Part shown: one piece after another, positions 46,541-58,172 of the stretch
Numbering within the stretch: the first letter of the stretch is position 1
Layout: every line of letters begins with the position of its first letter
Assembly: GCA_009823395.1 (NCBI GenBank)
Contig: CM020513.1
Location: 15,241,001 to 15,305,000, forward strand
Direction: 5' to 3'
Length of the DNA stretch: 64,000 bases
From: Thamnaconus septentrionalis
Taxonomy: Eukaryota; Chordata; Actinopteri; Tetraodontiformes; Monacanthidae
Made by a program: the position numbers and the translations under genes
The notes under the pieces: generated by a model
What the model was told of the DNA's origin: nothing
Seen by the model: the letters and a program-made list of their open reading frames with translations, nothing else
Databases searched by the model: none

Positions 46541-46760
46541 CATTTTTCAGGACACAGATAACACAGCATAATTGCGGGTCTGGATGGTACATAGAGCTGG
46601 GGCATTTAATCAGCCCCATTCATAACAATTTGTGACTCGTTTGTGGGAGTCATTAGGGCCTCCCCGTAAAACAGTTCAACGAGTCTCAAATCAATCAGGC
46701 GCGCTTTCGTTTTGCTGTGTGAACAGAGTGCATAAATAGAGGAGAACCTCTGTGCTGCCA
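46541..46760. promoter_or_regulatory. Candidate conserved non-coding element
   Basis: CATAATTGCGGG at about 46567, GCATTTAATCAGCC at 46602 and AAATCAATCAGGCGCGC at 46689. It directly follows the CpG-rich segment and is repeat-free. Confidence 0.35.
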
Positions 46761-47930
46761 CCACAGCGTACTTGCCAGTTGATTCTGAATATGGCTCAAC
46801 AGGAAAAATAGACCAGTAGGACTCCACTGCACTGGCTGAGTTTCATTCTTTGTTGCTGTTTTTTTTCATTTGGGATGGATGGATCACGACTCAGCAGTTG
46901 ACATTGAATAAATCAATCAGCTAAAACTTGCAGATGCCTGTTCTAGTTAATGAAATGTTGTATTCCCCATTAGGAGCCATGTTAGCTTGCTCTATAAAAG
47001 AAAGAAGAACAAGAAGGGGGGAAATGAACAGAGCAGCACAGAGAATTATCTGATGGCACAAATAGACATTCCCAAACCCTGCTGCCAACTGCATCACACG
47101 TTTCGCCGCATGTGTCTGCATGGCATTTGGCAAGTCAACTGACAGCTCCATATGTACGAAGAGATCCTCACCAACTTTGCTCCTCCCAGGCATCCAGTGC
47201 CACTCCGAGGGGCTCGGTTCCCCAAAGTCCAGGACGGAAATATTTTCCCCGCACACACACACTGGGAAATATTGGAGCAAAGTGGAGAGATGGATTGGAG
47301 GAGTGACAGGAAAGCAAAGGAAGAAAAACTGGAGGCGAATACTGGGCGGGATGAGCAAAAGTTTATAGCAGGGTCTTTTTTTTTTTTTTTTTTCGCTTTC
47401 ACCGTATATGATGACTTTTTTCATGCATGACTGGGTGTTGACCACATTTTGTAATGATTGAGAGAGGAATGACTGCAGTCCCTTGCCCTTATTTACTGTC
47501 ATGTGGATTCAATTGTGTAGAAAAACTTCAATGTCCACATTAGGCCGGCATTTCTGACCTCCCACAACTTTTCGTCCTAAAGCAGGAAAGTTGAAATGTT
47601 GCCTATTCGCTGCTCACCCCTGTCGGTGGAGGTGCTGGGGGCATTTTAGAGGTAGGAAGAACTGGACCAAATGGAATATTCTGGCTCAAAACACCTGTAG
47701 AAAAAGAGAAAACAAGAAAAACACGTGCGCATTCTGCTTCATTTTGCCATCCAAGTGTTGAGAACACATGACTCAAAATGACAACATTTACACTGTGTAT
47801 TCAGCCGGAATATCCACAATCGATGCAATGCATAAACATGCTAACGAGGTCTGTGATTGTGCTGAGAAGGTGAACAAAAAGGAATAGAAAAGAAAGGACG
47901 TAGGACGTAGTTGCAAGCTGCTGCAAATCT
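46761..47930. other. No gene recognised; stop-poor patch
   Basis: 47112-47368 is open in several frames on both strands (see findings). Poly-T occupies 47376-47393. No family is recognised in the 193-codon minus frame (47502-46921). Confidence 0.5.
47376..47393. repeat. Poly-T run
   Basis: Run of about 18 T. Confidence 0.9.
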
Positions 47931-48330
47931 TTATCACATCTTTCTTTCCCCCGTCTAACTACCTGCAATATTGGGTGATTATAATATATTCCGCTGTGCC
48001 ACCTGCACCTCCTCCTGCCGCTCTCCTGTTAACAGCAAAATTTATGACGATAGGATGTGTCGCTCGCTGATGAATGTGCAATATTCTCATGACAGCGTTT
48101 AGAATTGACTAAAGCTGTCCCGTCTCCGACAGCCAGCTGGTAAACAACTTTCTTTTCCGTTCATTCGGTAAACCTCTGCAAAGCCTGGACGTGTTGCGCA
48201 TTAGTAATAATGCCTTAGTTCTTCCTTTTTGCTACTGAGGGACTGAGTGAAATATACAGATTGCAAAGCTGACCTGGCTGCTTACTATACCGTGTCTGTT
48301 ATACTCAGATCTGCTGTTCTGACCCAGGGT
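47931..48330. promoter_or_regulatory. Candidate conserved non-coding element
   Basis: Unique sequence with GGGTGATTATAATATATTCC at 47974, AATTTATGACGATAGG at 48040, GCAATATTCTCATGAC at 48077 and GCATTAGTAATAATGCC at 48198-48214. No repeats. Confidence 0.35.
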
Positions 48331-49110
48331 GAGTTTTAAAATGATGGTTATGCTAGAAATGCAGTGCAGCACTGATGAGCCAAGCTCCTGGATGCACCAG
48401 CCACATTATTCTGACAGTTGAGGCCCATAAAACACGTGTAACTGTCGGCGACTCTCCTGCCACGTGCCGTCCAGGGAGACAGTTTCTCGGTTTGTTTCTT
48501 GGTTTGCTGACATGTTGTTGATGTGCAGAAAAACAAAATGAAAAATGTCAGTCCAAACAATTTTGCATCGGTTGATAATACAGATGCTTCCCAGGTAAAC
48601 ATTGGCTGCAAGCATTTGGCTGTTACTGTCTCACTGACAAACTGAAGGTGTGCATTTCCAATATGGGTGGCAACATTTTTGTAGGGCGGAATGCAAGACA
48701 AAGAACTATAGATTTATAAATTAATTTGTGCAGGGTGAATAATTTCTCATGCTGCATTGTTTCATCTCGTGCTGTTTTCTTTCCTGTCTCTCTAAATTGC
48801 TCTTGTACGTTATTATTTATTTGCCTGCAGGCTTGAAGCCTTTGTAAATATGTAGACACCTGTTGAAGGGGAAAAGAAAATTCACCAAAAAATGTTGGCC
48901 ATATTTTTTTGGTCCTGAAGATGTGTAGGTGATAATCTATGATCATATTTCATCCCTATACCTTTTCAAAAGCAAAATTACAAAGTGTTTTGCAATAAAT
49001 ACTAAATGAGAATTACGCAAAGAAAACACACAAGTATAAATTAATTGAAAAATTAGCCAAAGCAACAGTAATTTTGGGAAAAGGAAAGTGACGATCGGCA
49101 TGAAGAAACT
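48331..49110. other. No gene seen
   Basis: Unique AT-rich sequence. Frames up to 117 codons are unrecognised. Confidence 0.6.
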
Positions 49111-49220
49111 AAATTACCAACCAGGCAACCAACAGTAATACCGGTTATATAACTGTTGCACAGTAATTGATTAGGGCCCATTAAGCAAACTGGATGCTAC
49201 AGATGCTACTTCACTGTCCT
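49111..49220. promoter_or_regulatory. Short candidate conserved element
   Basis: CAGTAATTGATTAGGGCC at about 49161-49178, then CATTAAGC. A single dense homeodomain-like cluster. Confidence 0.28.
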
Positions 49221-49701
49221 GCGGCAGCATAACTCCACTAGCACAGACAAACCTCAGAGCTGGAAAGAGGTTGGGAGGGGTTCTTGGCAGCCAAAACAGA
49301 CGCTTTGCAGAGTGTAGACTGAGCACCATCCAATGCACGAGGCCAGACTAGAATTTGGTGTTTGAAGCAACAACTTAATGAGGCCTTGTTCATGTTTCAT
49401 TTGAAAATAACAAATTCTTTTCCACGTGCAGCTGCATATGTCAGTGCTGAGCGCACCTGAGGAAACATGGAAATGACAAATTAGCGGACAAGGCTGGAAT
49501 TGCAAAAGACCACAGCGCACCTCCGATTAAGGAACTGAGATGTATGTAAAGTTAACGGTAGCAGTCTCTTTCGCAGCTTCAAGTGAAGCCCCTCAAGTGT
49601 AAATGATTGTTTATGGTGGAATGGAAGCTGCAGGAAAGGTTGAAACCAGTCTTGGTTGTCTCTGCCGTCCATCTGCTGTTGCTTAGGAGACAAAAGACGC
49701 C

Positions 49702-49705
<4 letters not shown>
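49221..49705. other. No gene seen
   Basis: Unique sequence with nothing recognised. Confidence 0.6.

Positions 49706-49779
<74 letters not shown>
49706..49779. repeat. (AT)n microsatellite, about 74 bp
   Basis: Uninterrupted AT dinucleotide array. Self-complementary, so cruciform-prone and likely length-variable. Confidence 0.97.
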
Positions 49780-49781
<2 letters not shown>

Positions 49782-49964
49782 TACACGTATATGCTCCCCA
49801 TTTCTTATGACAGAAGTTAGTTAGTTAGAAGTTAGGTGCTCTAGAGGAATGTCTAATTCTCAGGTTTACTTTTTAAAAAAATAAATACAACAGGAGAGCA
49901 CACATTACCCGCCGTACATCAAGAGCCTACCTCTGGCTCCTGTAAATCCATCCTTCTCAACATA

Positions 49965-50360
49965 GCGTCCTTTCATGTCAAACTAATCCCATCCACAGAG
50001 GGACTGAGTGAATTACATATTTCTCTTCAATATTTGTGAATATCTCAGACCAATTATGTAAAGGAGGGGGAGGGAGGAGGAGATTCCTCACTGAGCCTTA
50101 AGTTGATTAAATCAAAGCTAATCGCTCCTCCGTTTTTCTCCGGCATTCCAAGACTCGGCGGACGACTATTCGAGGAAACAGTTCATCTGCAGCCTATTTT
50201 CCTTTCTCATTTAGTATTACCTCGGGGGCATCCAACATTTTAATTATCATTATCATAATCGTAAATACCATTCACACCATCGTGATCCTGCAGACAGTGA
50301 ACAAGCTGCTGCTATTTCCTCATGAGATAAGTCAAATTGCTCATCCAGTACCTGGGCTTC
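49965..50360. promoter_or_regulatory. Candidate conserved non-coding element
   Basis: Unique sequence with GAATTACATATTTC at about 50010, GACCAATTATG at 50049, TTGATTAAATCAAAGCTAAT at 50103, TTTAATTATCATTATC at 50240 and CATAATCG at 50255. Homeodomain-type cores are dense. No repeats. Confidence 0.4.
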
Positions 50361-52110
50361 CATGGGACAAAGAAACTTGCTGAAAACTGGTGCATTGAGG
50401 TGACCAAAGTTCATCCCTCCCATTTATTATAGTGATGCACAGACTTTGTGTGCACGCAAACGCCTTTTGGTTTAAAACCCTTCAGATTTTGCATTTTGAA
50501 TGAAGGATGAACTGACTGGTCCAGATATGGTCTGTGCATTATATTCCAGTATAGCGCCCATCTTATCATCTTATCCCACAATACTACCAATAATACACAA
50601 CAATGACACAATATCAGCAGTCAGTTTCAACCAGTGGGTTTTGTGTTTTGTTTTGTTTTTTGTTTAATTGTAAAGTAACTGAAAATCCTTCAAGTTGTAT
50701 TCTCATAATTTTCTACAATATTTTTCCAAGAATTAATTCAGAAATCATTCAGGTAAAAAAAAAAAAAAATGACTCCAAATAAACTGTTTTGTTTAGTTTT
50801 TTTTTTCCCCTAATGCTGTGGTGGTAGTCGAAGAAGGTGGCCGCCGTCATGAAGCAGTAGAAGTGCAAGATCTGCGTTCCAAAGCTGTGGGGAAAGCAGA
50901 GAAGACGTGACCGAACTGATCGTGGCAGCTGAGATAGATGTTGATTTATCGTGGCCCTCTTGCCCTCTGCACCCCTATCTGTCCTTACTATCAGGCTGCA
51001 TTTGCAAAGTTTGAACTCAACATGAAAGGCGAACCACCCATTCACTCTTTCTTCCAGAGTTCAGTCCAGTGGGTGCAGCTGCAGTGGCACGAAGAAGATA
51101 TCTGGAAAATATCACTGTTTCCATTTACACATCAATTCCTCACAAACACAGCGATGACCTTTATTGACCTTAAATGGTCTTTATAATCACAGTATCTACA
51201 GTAATTTCATTCCATGCCATCATCGTTTTTATAAATATGAATAATTACGCCTGATACTAACTTAGTGTTATGTCAACTCATTTCACATTTACTCTGTGAA
51301 GAAAATCCTGAGGTTTTCAAGACTCAAGGTCAGAGCAGATTACTCTTTTTGCTGCAGTGTTTGTTAGGTTTGTCGTGCGCTTGAGTCAGACTGAAAAACC
51401 TACCAAAATCCAGAACCTTTTTTAAAGGTCCCACGTTATACCCACTTTTCACTTTTTTTTTTTTCATCCTCGGGCAGCTTTGCACAAAAAATGATGGAAA
51501 CCAAGCAAATGGAAAAAAATCCACATATTTGTGGGTAGTGAGGGAGAAGAAAATTATTTTTGATACCACATACTTGGTATGTTACTGCACTTGAAACAAG
51601 CACCGCCTTGCATAATCTTCTTAACACTTGTAAGTCTTTCAGTTGAGATTACAGGGGAAACTCTCTTCACTTTCGCTGTAAACATTTTTTTTTTTTTTTT
51701 TAAGTAAATCTGGATGTTTTCTGAGGTTTGAGATTAGCAGTGGCGGAGGTGTTAGAGCAGTGTTAAAACGGGATAAATCCTACCACATTACATGTAAGTC
51801 ACATTTTACTCATAAGTATAAACTTTAACAGCCAAAGAATGTCAGCGTGGAATACCAAAAGAAGATCAGGAAAATGACTTTAGTGGTTTTCATTACGTGC
51901 TGTCAAGCTGACTGAAGGTCTCAGACAGCCTCAGTCATGGTGTCGGTTTTTGACATTACCAAAGAAAAGAAAGTTGTATTTTGAAGATTTATGTTTTGAA
52001 GTGATCAGTTAACAAATACATACACTCACATTTGTACACCCTTTATAAATAGAAAGAAATTGATAGATTAAAATGATCAATTCTTTCATATGGCTCTAAA
52101 AACACAAAAG
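50361..52110. other. No gene seen
   Basis: Homopolymer A run at about 50756-50769 and T runs at 50798-50807 and 51685-51701. Frames under 100 codons are unrecognised. Confidence 0.58.
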
Positions 52111-52660
52111 CATTTCTTTCAGCCTTTGGTGATTATTGAAATTTCGCTGATGTTTTTCGAGGGTGGATTTAATAAGCAGTCGTACCTCTTTCCCCAACTG
52201 GGATTTTGGCATCCCTTTGAGAAATTGGTATTAGCAAACTGAATTAATTCAATTTTGACGGAACAGAATTGAAATTATAATTGGATTTCTGTGCCTCTCT
52301 ATTGTATTTAAGCCTTTCAAATGTAGGTTTCTAAAATTCTTCCTCAGCTACCTGCCTGCCTGGCAGAGACTCTGGCATTGCCAGTGGATTCTGTAAAATC
52401 TCTGAATTACCTCAAAGACATTTCAAACAGATGTACTCCCGGCATGTGCTGAGTCGGATCCAAGCTGTATTAAATCCTGGACCCTATACACGGCAGAATG
52501 ACAACCCTGAATGGCTAATTAGAGGGGCTGTTTCTATTTTATCTTGGAAAATGTCTGGTTTCATTTCAGGTATTTATGTATGTAGGTATTTATGTGTGAC
52601 TGCCTTGATGTCTTTTAATCTAAACTCAATAACAACAAAAAGACAAGATTGAGTTTTCAC
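52111..52660. promoter_or_regulatory. Strong candidate conserved non-coding element
   Basis: GGTGATTATTG at about 52128, GAATTAATTC palindrome at 52241-52250, then the inverted pair TTCAATT (52248-52254) and AATTGAA (52267-52273) with a 12-bp spacer, followed by TTATAATTGG (about 52275) and GGCTAATTAGAGG (about 52512). The TAATTA and CAATT/AATTG cores suggest homeodomain input. Repeat-free. Confidence 0.45.
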
Positions 52661-52789
52661 ACTCTGATCGTCGTCATTGCAGTTGGACAAAATGTCATGG
52701 GCACACAAAAGTACAGGCAGTCTGTACTGCAGTGGGGTGGGCAACTTTTACAATTCATCATTCATTTCCTATGTACAAAGGTCTTTCTC
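52661..52789. other. No gene seen
   Basis: Short unique interval. Confidence 0.6.
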
Positions 52790-53400
52790 AGGTGATCATT
52801 AATTTACCTAATCAAAAACAGCCTTGCGTCTGTTGCGTTATGCCATGGTAATTAGCCAGAGCTCTGTGGAAGGACACTGTGCACCCACGAACGCTTCACT
52901 CTTCTCCGATGCCCCAGTGGTCTCTGTGTTTCCTCCCAGCAGGCGGCCGTCCTGTCTCGCTTATCCCTGCAGTTATTCACGGCAGCAGCTGCTGTCTCTG
53001 ACATTGTTTGGGCGGGTCTTCAGCCTTTATCTTCTAAGCCCTGGGGGCAGTGCACCAGCCATAACTTCTCTCCTACACCTGATCCCCTGCATTGGGATGT
53101 GCTTCAGCCCATTAGTTTCCTCCGAGTGCCACTGTACCAGCGCAGGACACTGAAAATATGCAAACTGAGGGCCACGGTGATTAGCATGCCGTGGAGCACA
53201 GGAACTCCTGTATTTTCATATGAAAGCAACTTCTTGGAACAAAGTTCAACATCAGAGTGTGAGATTAATGTAAGTTTTGCTTTGATGTTTATGCTCAGTT
53301 TTCCTTTGAGAGAAACCGGGTGGTAGGAGAAGGGGCTCCGGAGACAAGCGCTATTTGATTTATCCTTGCAGTTAGCGCAGCACTTTATTGAGACACTATA
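52790..53400. promoter_or_regulatory. Candidate conserved non-coding element
   Basis: ATGGTAATTAGCC at about 52844, CAGTTATTCAC at 52970, CTTTATCTTC at 53024, AATATGCAAA at 53155 (octamer-like) and GTGATTAGCATGCC at 53177. Moderate GC content, no repeats. A 109-codon frame (52824-53153) is unrecognised. Confidence 0.38.
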
Positions 53401-54505
53401 ACTGATGTGGCCATTTTTGTTTAAACTTTAGGCAAAAAAAGAAAAAAAAAAAGGGGGTGGGGGTAGAAAAATGGCAAAGGCAGATGAATTACTTTTTGGG
53501 ATCAGTGAAGTATCCGGAACCTTGAAGCCATACCTGTTCATAAGAAGAGACTTTTTGCGATTGAAGACATTAAACTGCAGAAATACAATCTGAAAAACGT
53601 TGATATGCACAGTATCCTTTGATCAGTAAAAAGGGGTTGCCAATCAAAATCAAGATTGATCTGGATCTCTTATGTAACTACTTATCCTGTTATATATGTA
53701 TATATTTCTTATCATTGGCAAGCAATACTTTGATGATGGTCTACAGAGACCTGGATGTTGCATGAGTTGGTGCTGATGGTGCATTGATTAGCAAGAAGTT
53801 GATAAAAAAGAATCACATTTTTGAGGAATTCCTTTAAGTTACTGAAGTAGTTGAAATTATTATCTATAGTCACCATGCTAGAGGTGTAATTGCCAAGATG
53901 TGCACAGGAGAACTTCAGAAATAACCTTTGGGTTTCAGTTCTGGAAACGACTTGAGGCTCGCTGCCAAAAATTACTCTGGCAAGATCATTTTTACATGGT
54001 CACTCTAGTTTAAAGCACTATTAGCTGATTTGTTTTGACACTTGGACACAGAGTGAAAAGTTGTGAAAACAAATTAACCTTACACCTTCAAGGGTGCTGT
54101 GGGCAAGCTGTTACCAGGAGCCACTGAGAAAATGTGGCTTCTTGCAATCCTTGGCGAAACACACGGCCAAAAGGTTGTGGAAAAACCAGTACACTGCAGT
54201 TACTTCTAATGCTGATTAGCACTGACTAGCTCCAGTAACAGTGGGCTGATGAGTGAGAAAGCAGGTGTCGTGGGTGGATACCCCATTTGTGAAAATGGGA
54301 TTATTTTCACACCTTTTTGGGTTTGGTAACACCCCCTGCAGTCACTGACATCTTTGCAGCTCTTATGTCATTGACGTATTGGGCCTTGATTAACTTGTAC
54401 ATTTGTTAATATTGAGGAACACACAGTGCAAGGGGGCAGCAGAACAACGGTTGTTATTTTGCGCTGTCCTTGTTGCTGAAACAAGTGTCGGCTAGGGACG
54501 CTTAT
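53401..54505. other. No gene seen
   Basis: A G-rich stretch (GGGGGTGGGGG, about 53453-53463) follows an A-rich run. The remainder is unique. Confidence 0.58.
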
Positions 54506-54757
54506 TGACTGGTTGTGCACAATTCCATGGGACATAGCGCAATCACTGAAAATGGACAAACACATAGTTTTCTACACACACAAACACTGGTACACTGGCA
54601 GGCATTTTCATCTGGTGTGAAAGCAACACTGATACTGGCTTTAAATAGCTGTTTGACACTGTCCATGGTGTTGAAGTTAGTGGTTGATCAGACCACCACA
54701 CTGACTGGTTGTCGACGATTAATAGAACGCTTTGCAATCACTAAATAAGCAAATAGG

Positions 54758-54759
<2 letters not shown>

Positions 54760-54788
<29 letters not shown>
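54760..54788. repeat. (CA)n microsatellite
   Basis: About 14 CA units in the second copy of the local duplication. Confidence 0.95.
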
Positions 54789-54791
<3 letters not shown>

Positions 54792-54845
54792 GTTTCCTAT
54801 AGTTCCTATAGTTGGTTACATATAGTTCCTTTTATAGGACTAAGA

Positions 54846-54847
<2 letters not shown>

Positions 54848-54880
<33 letters not shown>
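54848..54880. repeat. (CA)n microsatellite
   Basis: About 16 CA units, 60 bp after the previous array. Confidence 0.95.
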
Positions 54881-54883
<3 letters not shown>

Positions 54884-55028
54884 ATTTTCACTTACACTTG
54901 TACACACATTATTATGATGAATGGCCCCTGGAGTCGAGTATTTTTGACCTTCAAAGCCACAGTCGTAAAATGTGCATTGCCTGTAACCACACGTTTTCAT
55001 CAGGTGTGAAAGCAAAACTGATAGTGGC

Positions 55029-55560
55029 ATTCAGTCACTGTTATTTCAGTGCCATAAGAGAAGAATCGATATTGCAGTGCTAGGATCAGAATTTGTGAGG
55101 ACGATCACCAGTCCTGATCTTCGGAAACAGGTTTCTGTGAAGAAGTGTAGCGATCAGCTGAAAAAGTTGATCATTTGATACTGATCACAACGTCTACCAA
55201 ATAAACAAAGCCTTGCACAGTTTGATCTTTATTGGCCTTTCTTCAAAACTCTCTTACTAAATATTCATTGGTCTTAACTGATATCCAATTGATTGGTGTC
55301 CTTCAAATCAAATATCATATTTAGTTTTGTTAATCTGTATGTATCTATGATTATGAATGAAATACATTAGCCCATCATTTTATGCCTTTTACTGATAACT
55401 TATTTTCTACATCTACACTGTAATACTACCACAACAGGACTCTGCTACCTGTGGCACATACTGTAGCTCTGCTGTTTGCTAAAGAATAAGATCACAATCT
55501 GGATAAAGAACCCAGCCAGTGGATACTTATTTTAAGACTGTAACTCAACACTGATTTATC
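55029..55560. other. No gene seen
   Basis: AT-rich unique sequence. Confidence 0.6.
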
Positions 55561-56180
55561 TGAAACCAACTTCTCCTGGTGTGCATATTCAATTTATCCA
55601 CTCCAGTTTATTCCTTCAGAACCGCGTCTTTCTGACTCAGATCCAATATCTCAGCAGCCCTCTTCTTCCTGCCCGTTTACCCCATCCCTCCATCCGTGAC
55701 AGCTCGCTCTGAAGCCCTGAATCAGTCAAGCCACGACCGGCACCATTGGACCGCTTCCCGGCACCCGACGTCCTCAGAGCGTGTCAGAGCAGATTAATGC
55801 TTTGCTCGTGGACTGATCAGCTCCTGCTGCTCTTGAACCTGCCTCTTACTGTGGCATGGCTCAAATAGGCAGGTGATGCCATCCCTACAATGCTTTGCCA
55901 AACGGCTTGTCTTGCCCGAGAAACCGTAATCCATACATTTAATCTTCCAGACAGTGTCACAGTGTGACGCTGTCGCGGAATTGGCTTTGGCGGTCTGCGG
56001 GTTGAAGAGAGCGGCGCGTGGGAGGTAATCAGGGTAAGTGGCTGTGTATGAAAAAGAAAAGGGGGGAGCCGCTAGCCGGGTGATTTAACGGCAATGCAAC
56101 GTAAACATTGTCATTGTGTCCAAGCAATTGGTTTAATTCTTTCTCCGGCTGTCTTCAAGCTTTGCACTTACTCACTGTGC
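55561..56180. promoter_or_regulatory. Candidate conserved non-coding element
   Basis: GC-richer unique DNA with several CpGs (55720-56030), CAGATTAATGC at about 55790, ACATTTAATCTTCC at 55936, GGTAATCAGG/GTAAGT at 56025-56039 and GGTTTAATTC at 56130. No recognised coding content. Confidence 0.35.
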
Positions 56181-56715
56181 TCCAGTTTTTGCTGGTATTC
56201 TGGGACTGGAGTTGCTGTGAGTACCAAGAGTTCAGATGTAGATGAGTAAACAAGACAACGATCTGCTACAAAGCGTTAACAGGACAAGAGACATTCTGTT
56301 GAGAGTGGATTGGCATTAAAGTACTTCTAAACTTTTTAAGCTACTTCAGATTACTTATTCAACCATATCCAATCAGAGTCATGTGGCAGGAGGTCTCGTA
56401 TATTAATATCACAAGTCGTTTGCTGTGTTCACATTAGGAGACATGATCGACAGCTGTGCCACAAAGCTAAACCAATCTTGTCTTCAGATGGGAGTCACTG
56501 GTGCCGAATTCACAAAGGTGATTTGCAGGATAAATTCCAAAAATAAACAAGCAGTTTTTATGAATGTACAATGGCCTGAACGAACGGTGGACATAAAGTT
56601 TTGATTTTAAATCAGATTCATCAATCATTAAACATAACTGGTAGTGATATGAGAAACATGATAAGTCTCAAATTTAAAAAGTTCCTGCAATAATACAATA
56701 ATAGTAGGTCATCTA
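56181..56715. other. No gene seen
   Basis: AT-rich unique sequence. Confidence 0.6.
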
Positions 56716-57420
56716 TAATAATGCCCTACCTCCAGATGATGATGTCTTTTCAGACTCAATTACACATTAGCAGGACAATTTCTTCCTTTATCTATCACAC
56801 TTCATCAAGTCGAGCTTTGCCGCATACTCTATCCTCCTCATTAGCAGTCAGCCCATCACTCACTAATAATGGCCTTTCAACACTCCCAATGACCAAAGTT
56901 ACAGCAGGGGCGAATGAAATATTAACTTCCATGTTAACCCACGGGTCATGTTTCAACATCGTGGAATTAGATCAGATTTAGTCAAACATCGCCATAAATT
57001 CCATATGAAAGAGACAATAAAACAGCTAAAGTCAGGGAATAAAAAGAAAACCTGACCTTTTAAAGCATTGATCATTTCATTAAAAGTCTCATGACTCAGC
57101 AAAGATGAAAACCTATTAAGTGGTAAATCCCATGTGTAAGAAATACAACAAATAATAAAAAAAAAAGCTGAATCATTAAATGGTGGTTTACTGCAGAGAA
57201 ACGAGAAGGTAAGCCGGCGAGAGGAAATAAGCAAGGCCCGAGGCAAGCATCCCGGTTTGTTAGCGTCCCTATTACCATAAATGGATGCTGACTGCCTGCA
57301 GTCAGGACCAATGCACTCTCTATAAAGGCTCATTTCTCTCAAATTTACTTTGCCGGCGGTGTGACGGACGGTCGCTAGTCTTGGAGGCCTAAATCGCTTC
57401 GCTTTTGCAGATCTCCTCGG
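56716..57420. promoter_or_regulatory. Strong candidate conserved non-coding element
   Basis: CTCAATTACACATTAGC at about 56755, CTCATTAGCAG at 56838, ACTAATAATGGCC at 56861, TTCATTAAAAGTC at 57077 and CCTATTAAG at 57112, then GC-rich unique DNA to 57420. A 218-codon minus frame (57609-56953) spans part of it but is unrecognised and ends in a hydrophobic, low-quality string. Confidence 0.42.
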
Positions 57421-57859
57421 GCATGGCCGCCACAGGCCAGAGGTGCACGCAGCGACTGTGGCATCCCCACCCCAACCCACCTCCCGCTCTTGTCCTCTCC
57501 CATTACCCTCACAGATGCCACGGCAAATGGCTGGCTTGGGGGTTACAGACACAGGTCCCACTGCTTTATATTCATGCCAGGGAAAGCGCAATCCTTCCCC
57601 ACCGACCACGTGAGAAACGTTTCCTCAGGTTGGCGTAATGATGATTTTAAAATGAAGAGAGACCTAGTCTCTCTCACACTCGCGCAATCAAACACGAGAG
57701 GCAAAATGTCCACATCTGCCAAGAAAGCACTTAAGCAAAAGTGGCGGGGTAAATGTGATACTACTTGGTGAGCACTTTGCATACATATTGCGTTTTGTTC
57801 TTTGGGGCCACAACCAATGTCAAACAGAGACTCGAGAATCAACAGCCATTACAGCGTCT
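57421..57859. other. No gene recognised
   Basis: Several overlapping open frames on both strands. An ATG at 57706 followed by a donor-like TTG/GTGAGC at 57768 is described under findings. Confidence 0.45.
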
Positions 57860-58110
57860 CCTCACGTAAGCCGGCGTTTCATCGCACGGGTCTGTCCTCG
57901 CGGGGCCATCCTGGTGTAGTGCTGCTTAATCTGTGCCCTTGATTTATTTTATGACGTACAGTAAAACGTGCCGTCATCTTGTGCCAGCCCCGCCCAACTC
58001 CACTCATTATCTCTCTGACAAAGTTCATATATTCTCCCGCAGCAGAGCCGCCTGATGCTCAATAATGCAAATGAGATGAGTTCTTTAATCAGGACACACA
58101 GTTGCATGGG
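57860..58110. promoter_or_regulatory. Candidate conserved non-coding element
   Basis: GCTGCTTAATCTGTG at about 57922, TTTATTTTATGACG at 57943, CTCAATAATGCAAATGAG at 58057-58074 (octamer-like ATGCAAAT) and CTTTAATCAGG at 58083. No repeats. Confidence 0.4.
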
Positions 58111-58147
58111 TGGCAACAACACTATGTATGCAAAAAAGAAAAAGTAT

Positions 58148-58172
58148 ACACACACACACACACACACACACA
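58148..58172. repeat. (CA)n microsatellite
   Basis: About 12 CA units. Confidence 0.95.

Larger units (their letters stand above)
54506..55028. repeat. Diverged local tandem duplication with CA expansions
   Basis: TGACTGGTTGT and GCAATCACT occur in order at 54506/54538 and again at 54702/54734. TTTTCATCTGGTGTGAAAGC (54605 on) recurs as TTTTCATCAGGTGTGAAAGC (54994 on), with about 31 of 35 positions matching overall. The second copy is lengthened by two CA arrays (54760-54788 and about 54848-54880). This is a local duplication, not a recognised transposon. Confidence 0.6.

Noticed and set aside
46921..47502. 193-codon minus frame
   Set aside because: It begins across a poly-T/poly-A run, overlaps several other open frames, and no family is recognised.
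49607..49810. Frame with alternating Ile-Tyr
   Set aside because: Translation of the AT microsatellite.
54732..54917. Frames with Thr-His repeats
   Set aside because: Translation of CA arrays.
56953..57609. 218-codon minus frame
   Set aside because: No recognisable domain; it overlaps other open frames and ends in a hydrophobic low-quality string over AT-rich enhancer-like DNA.
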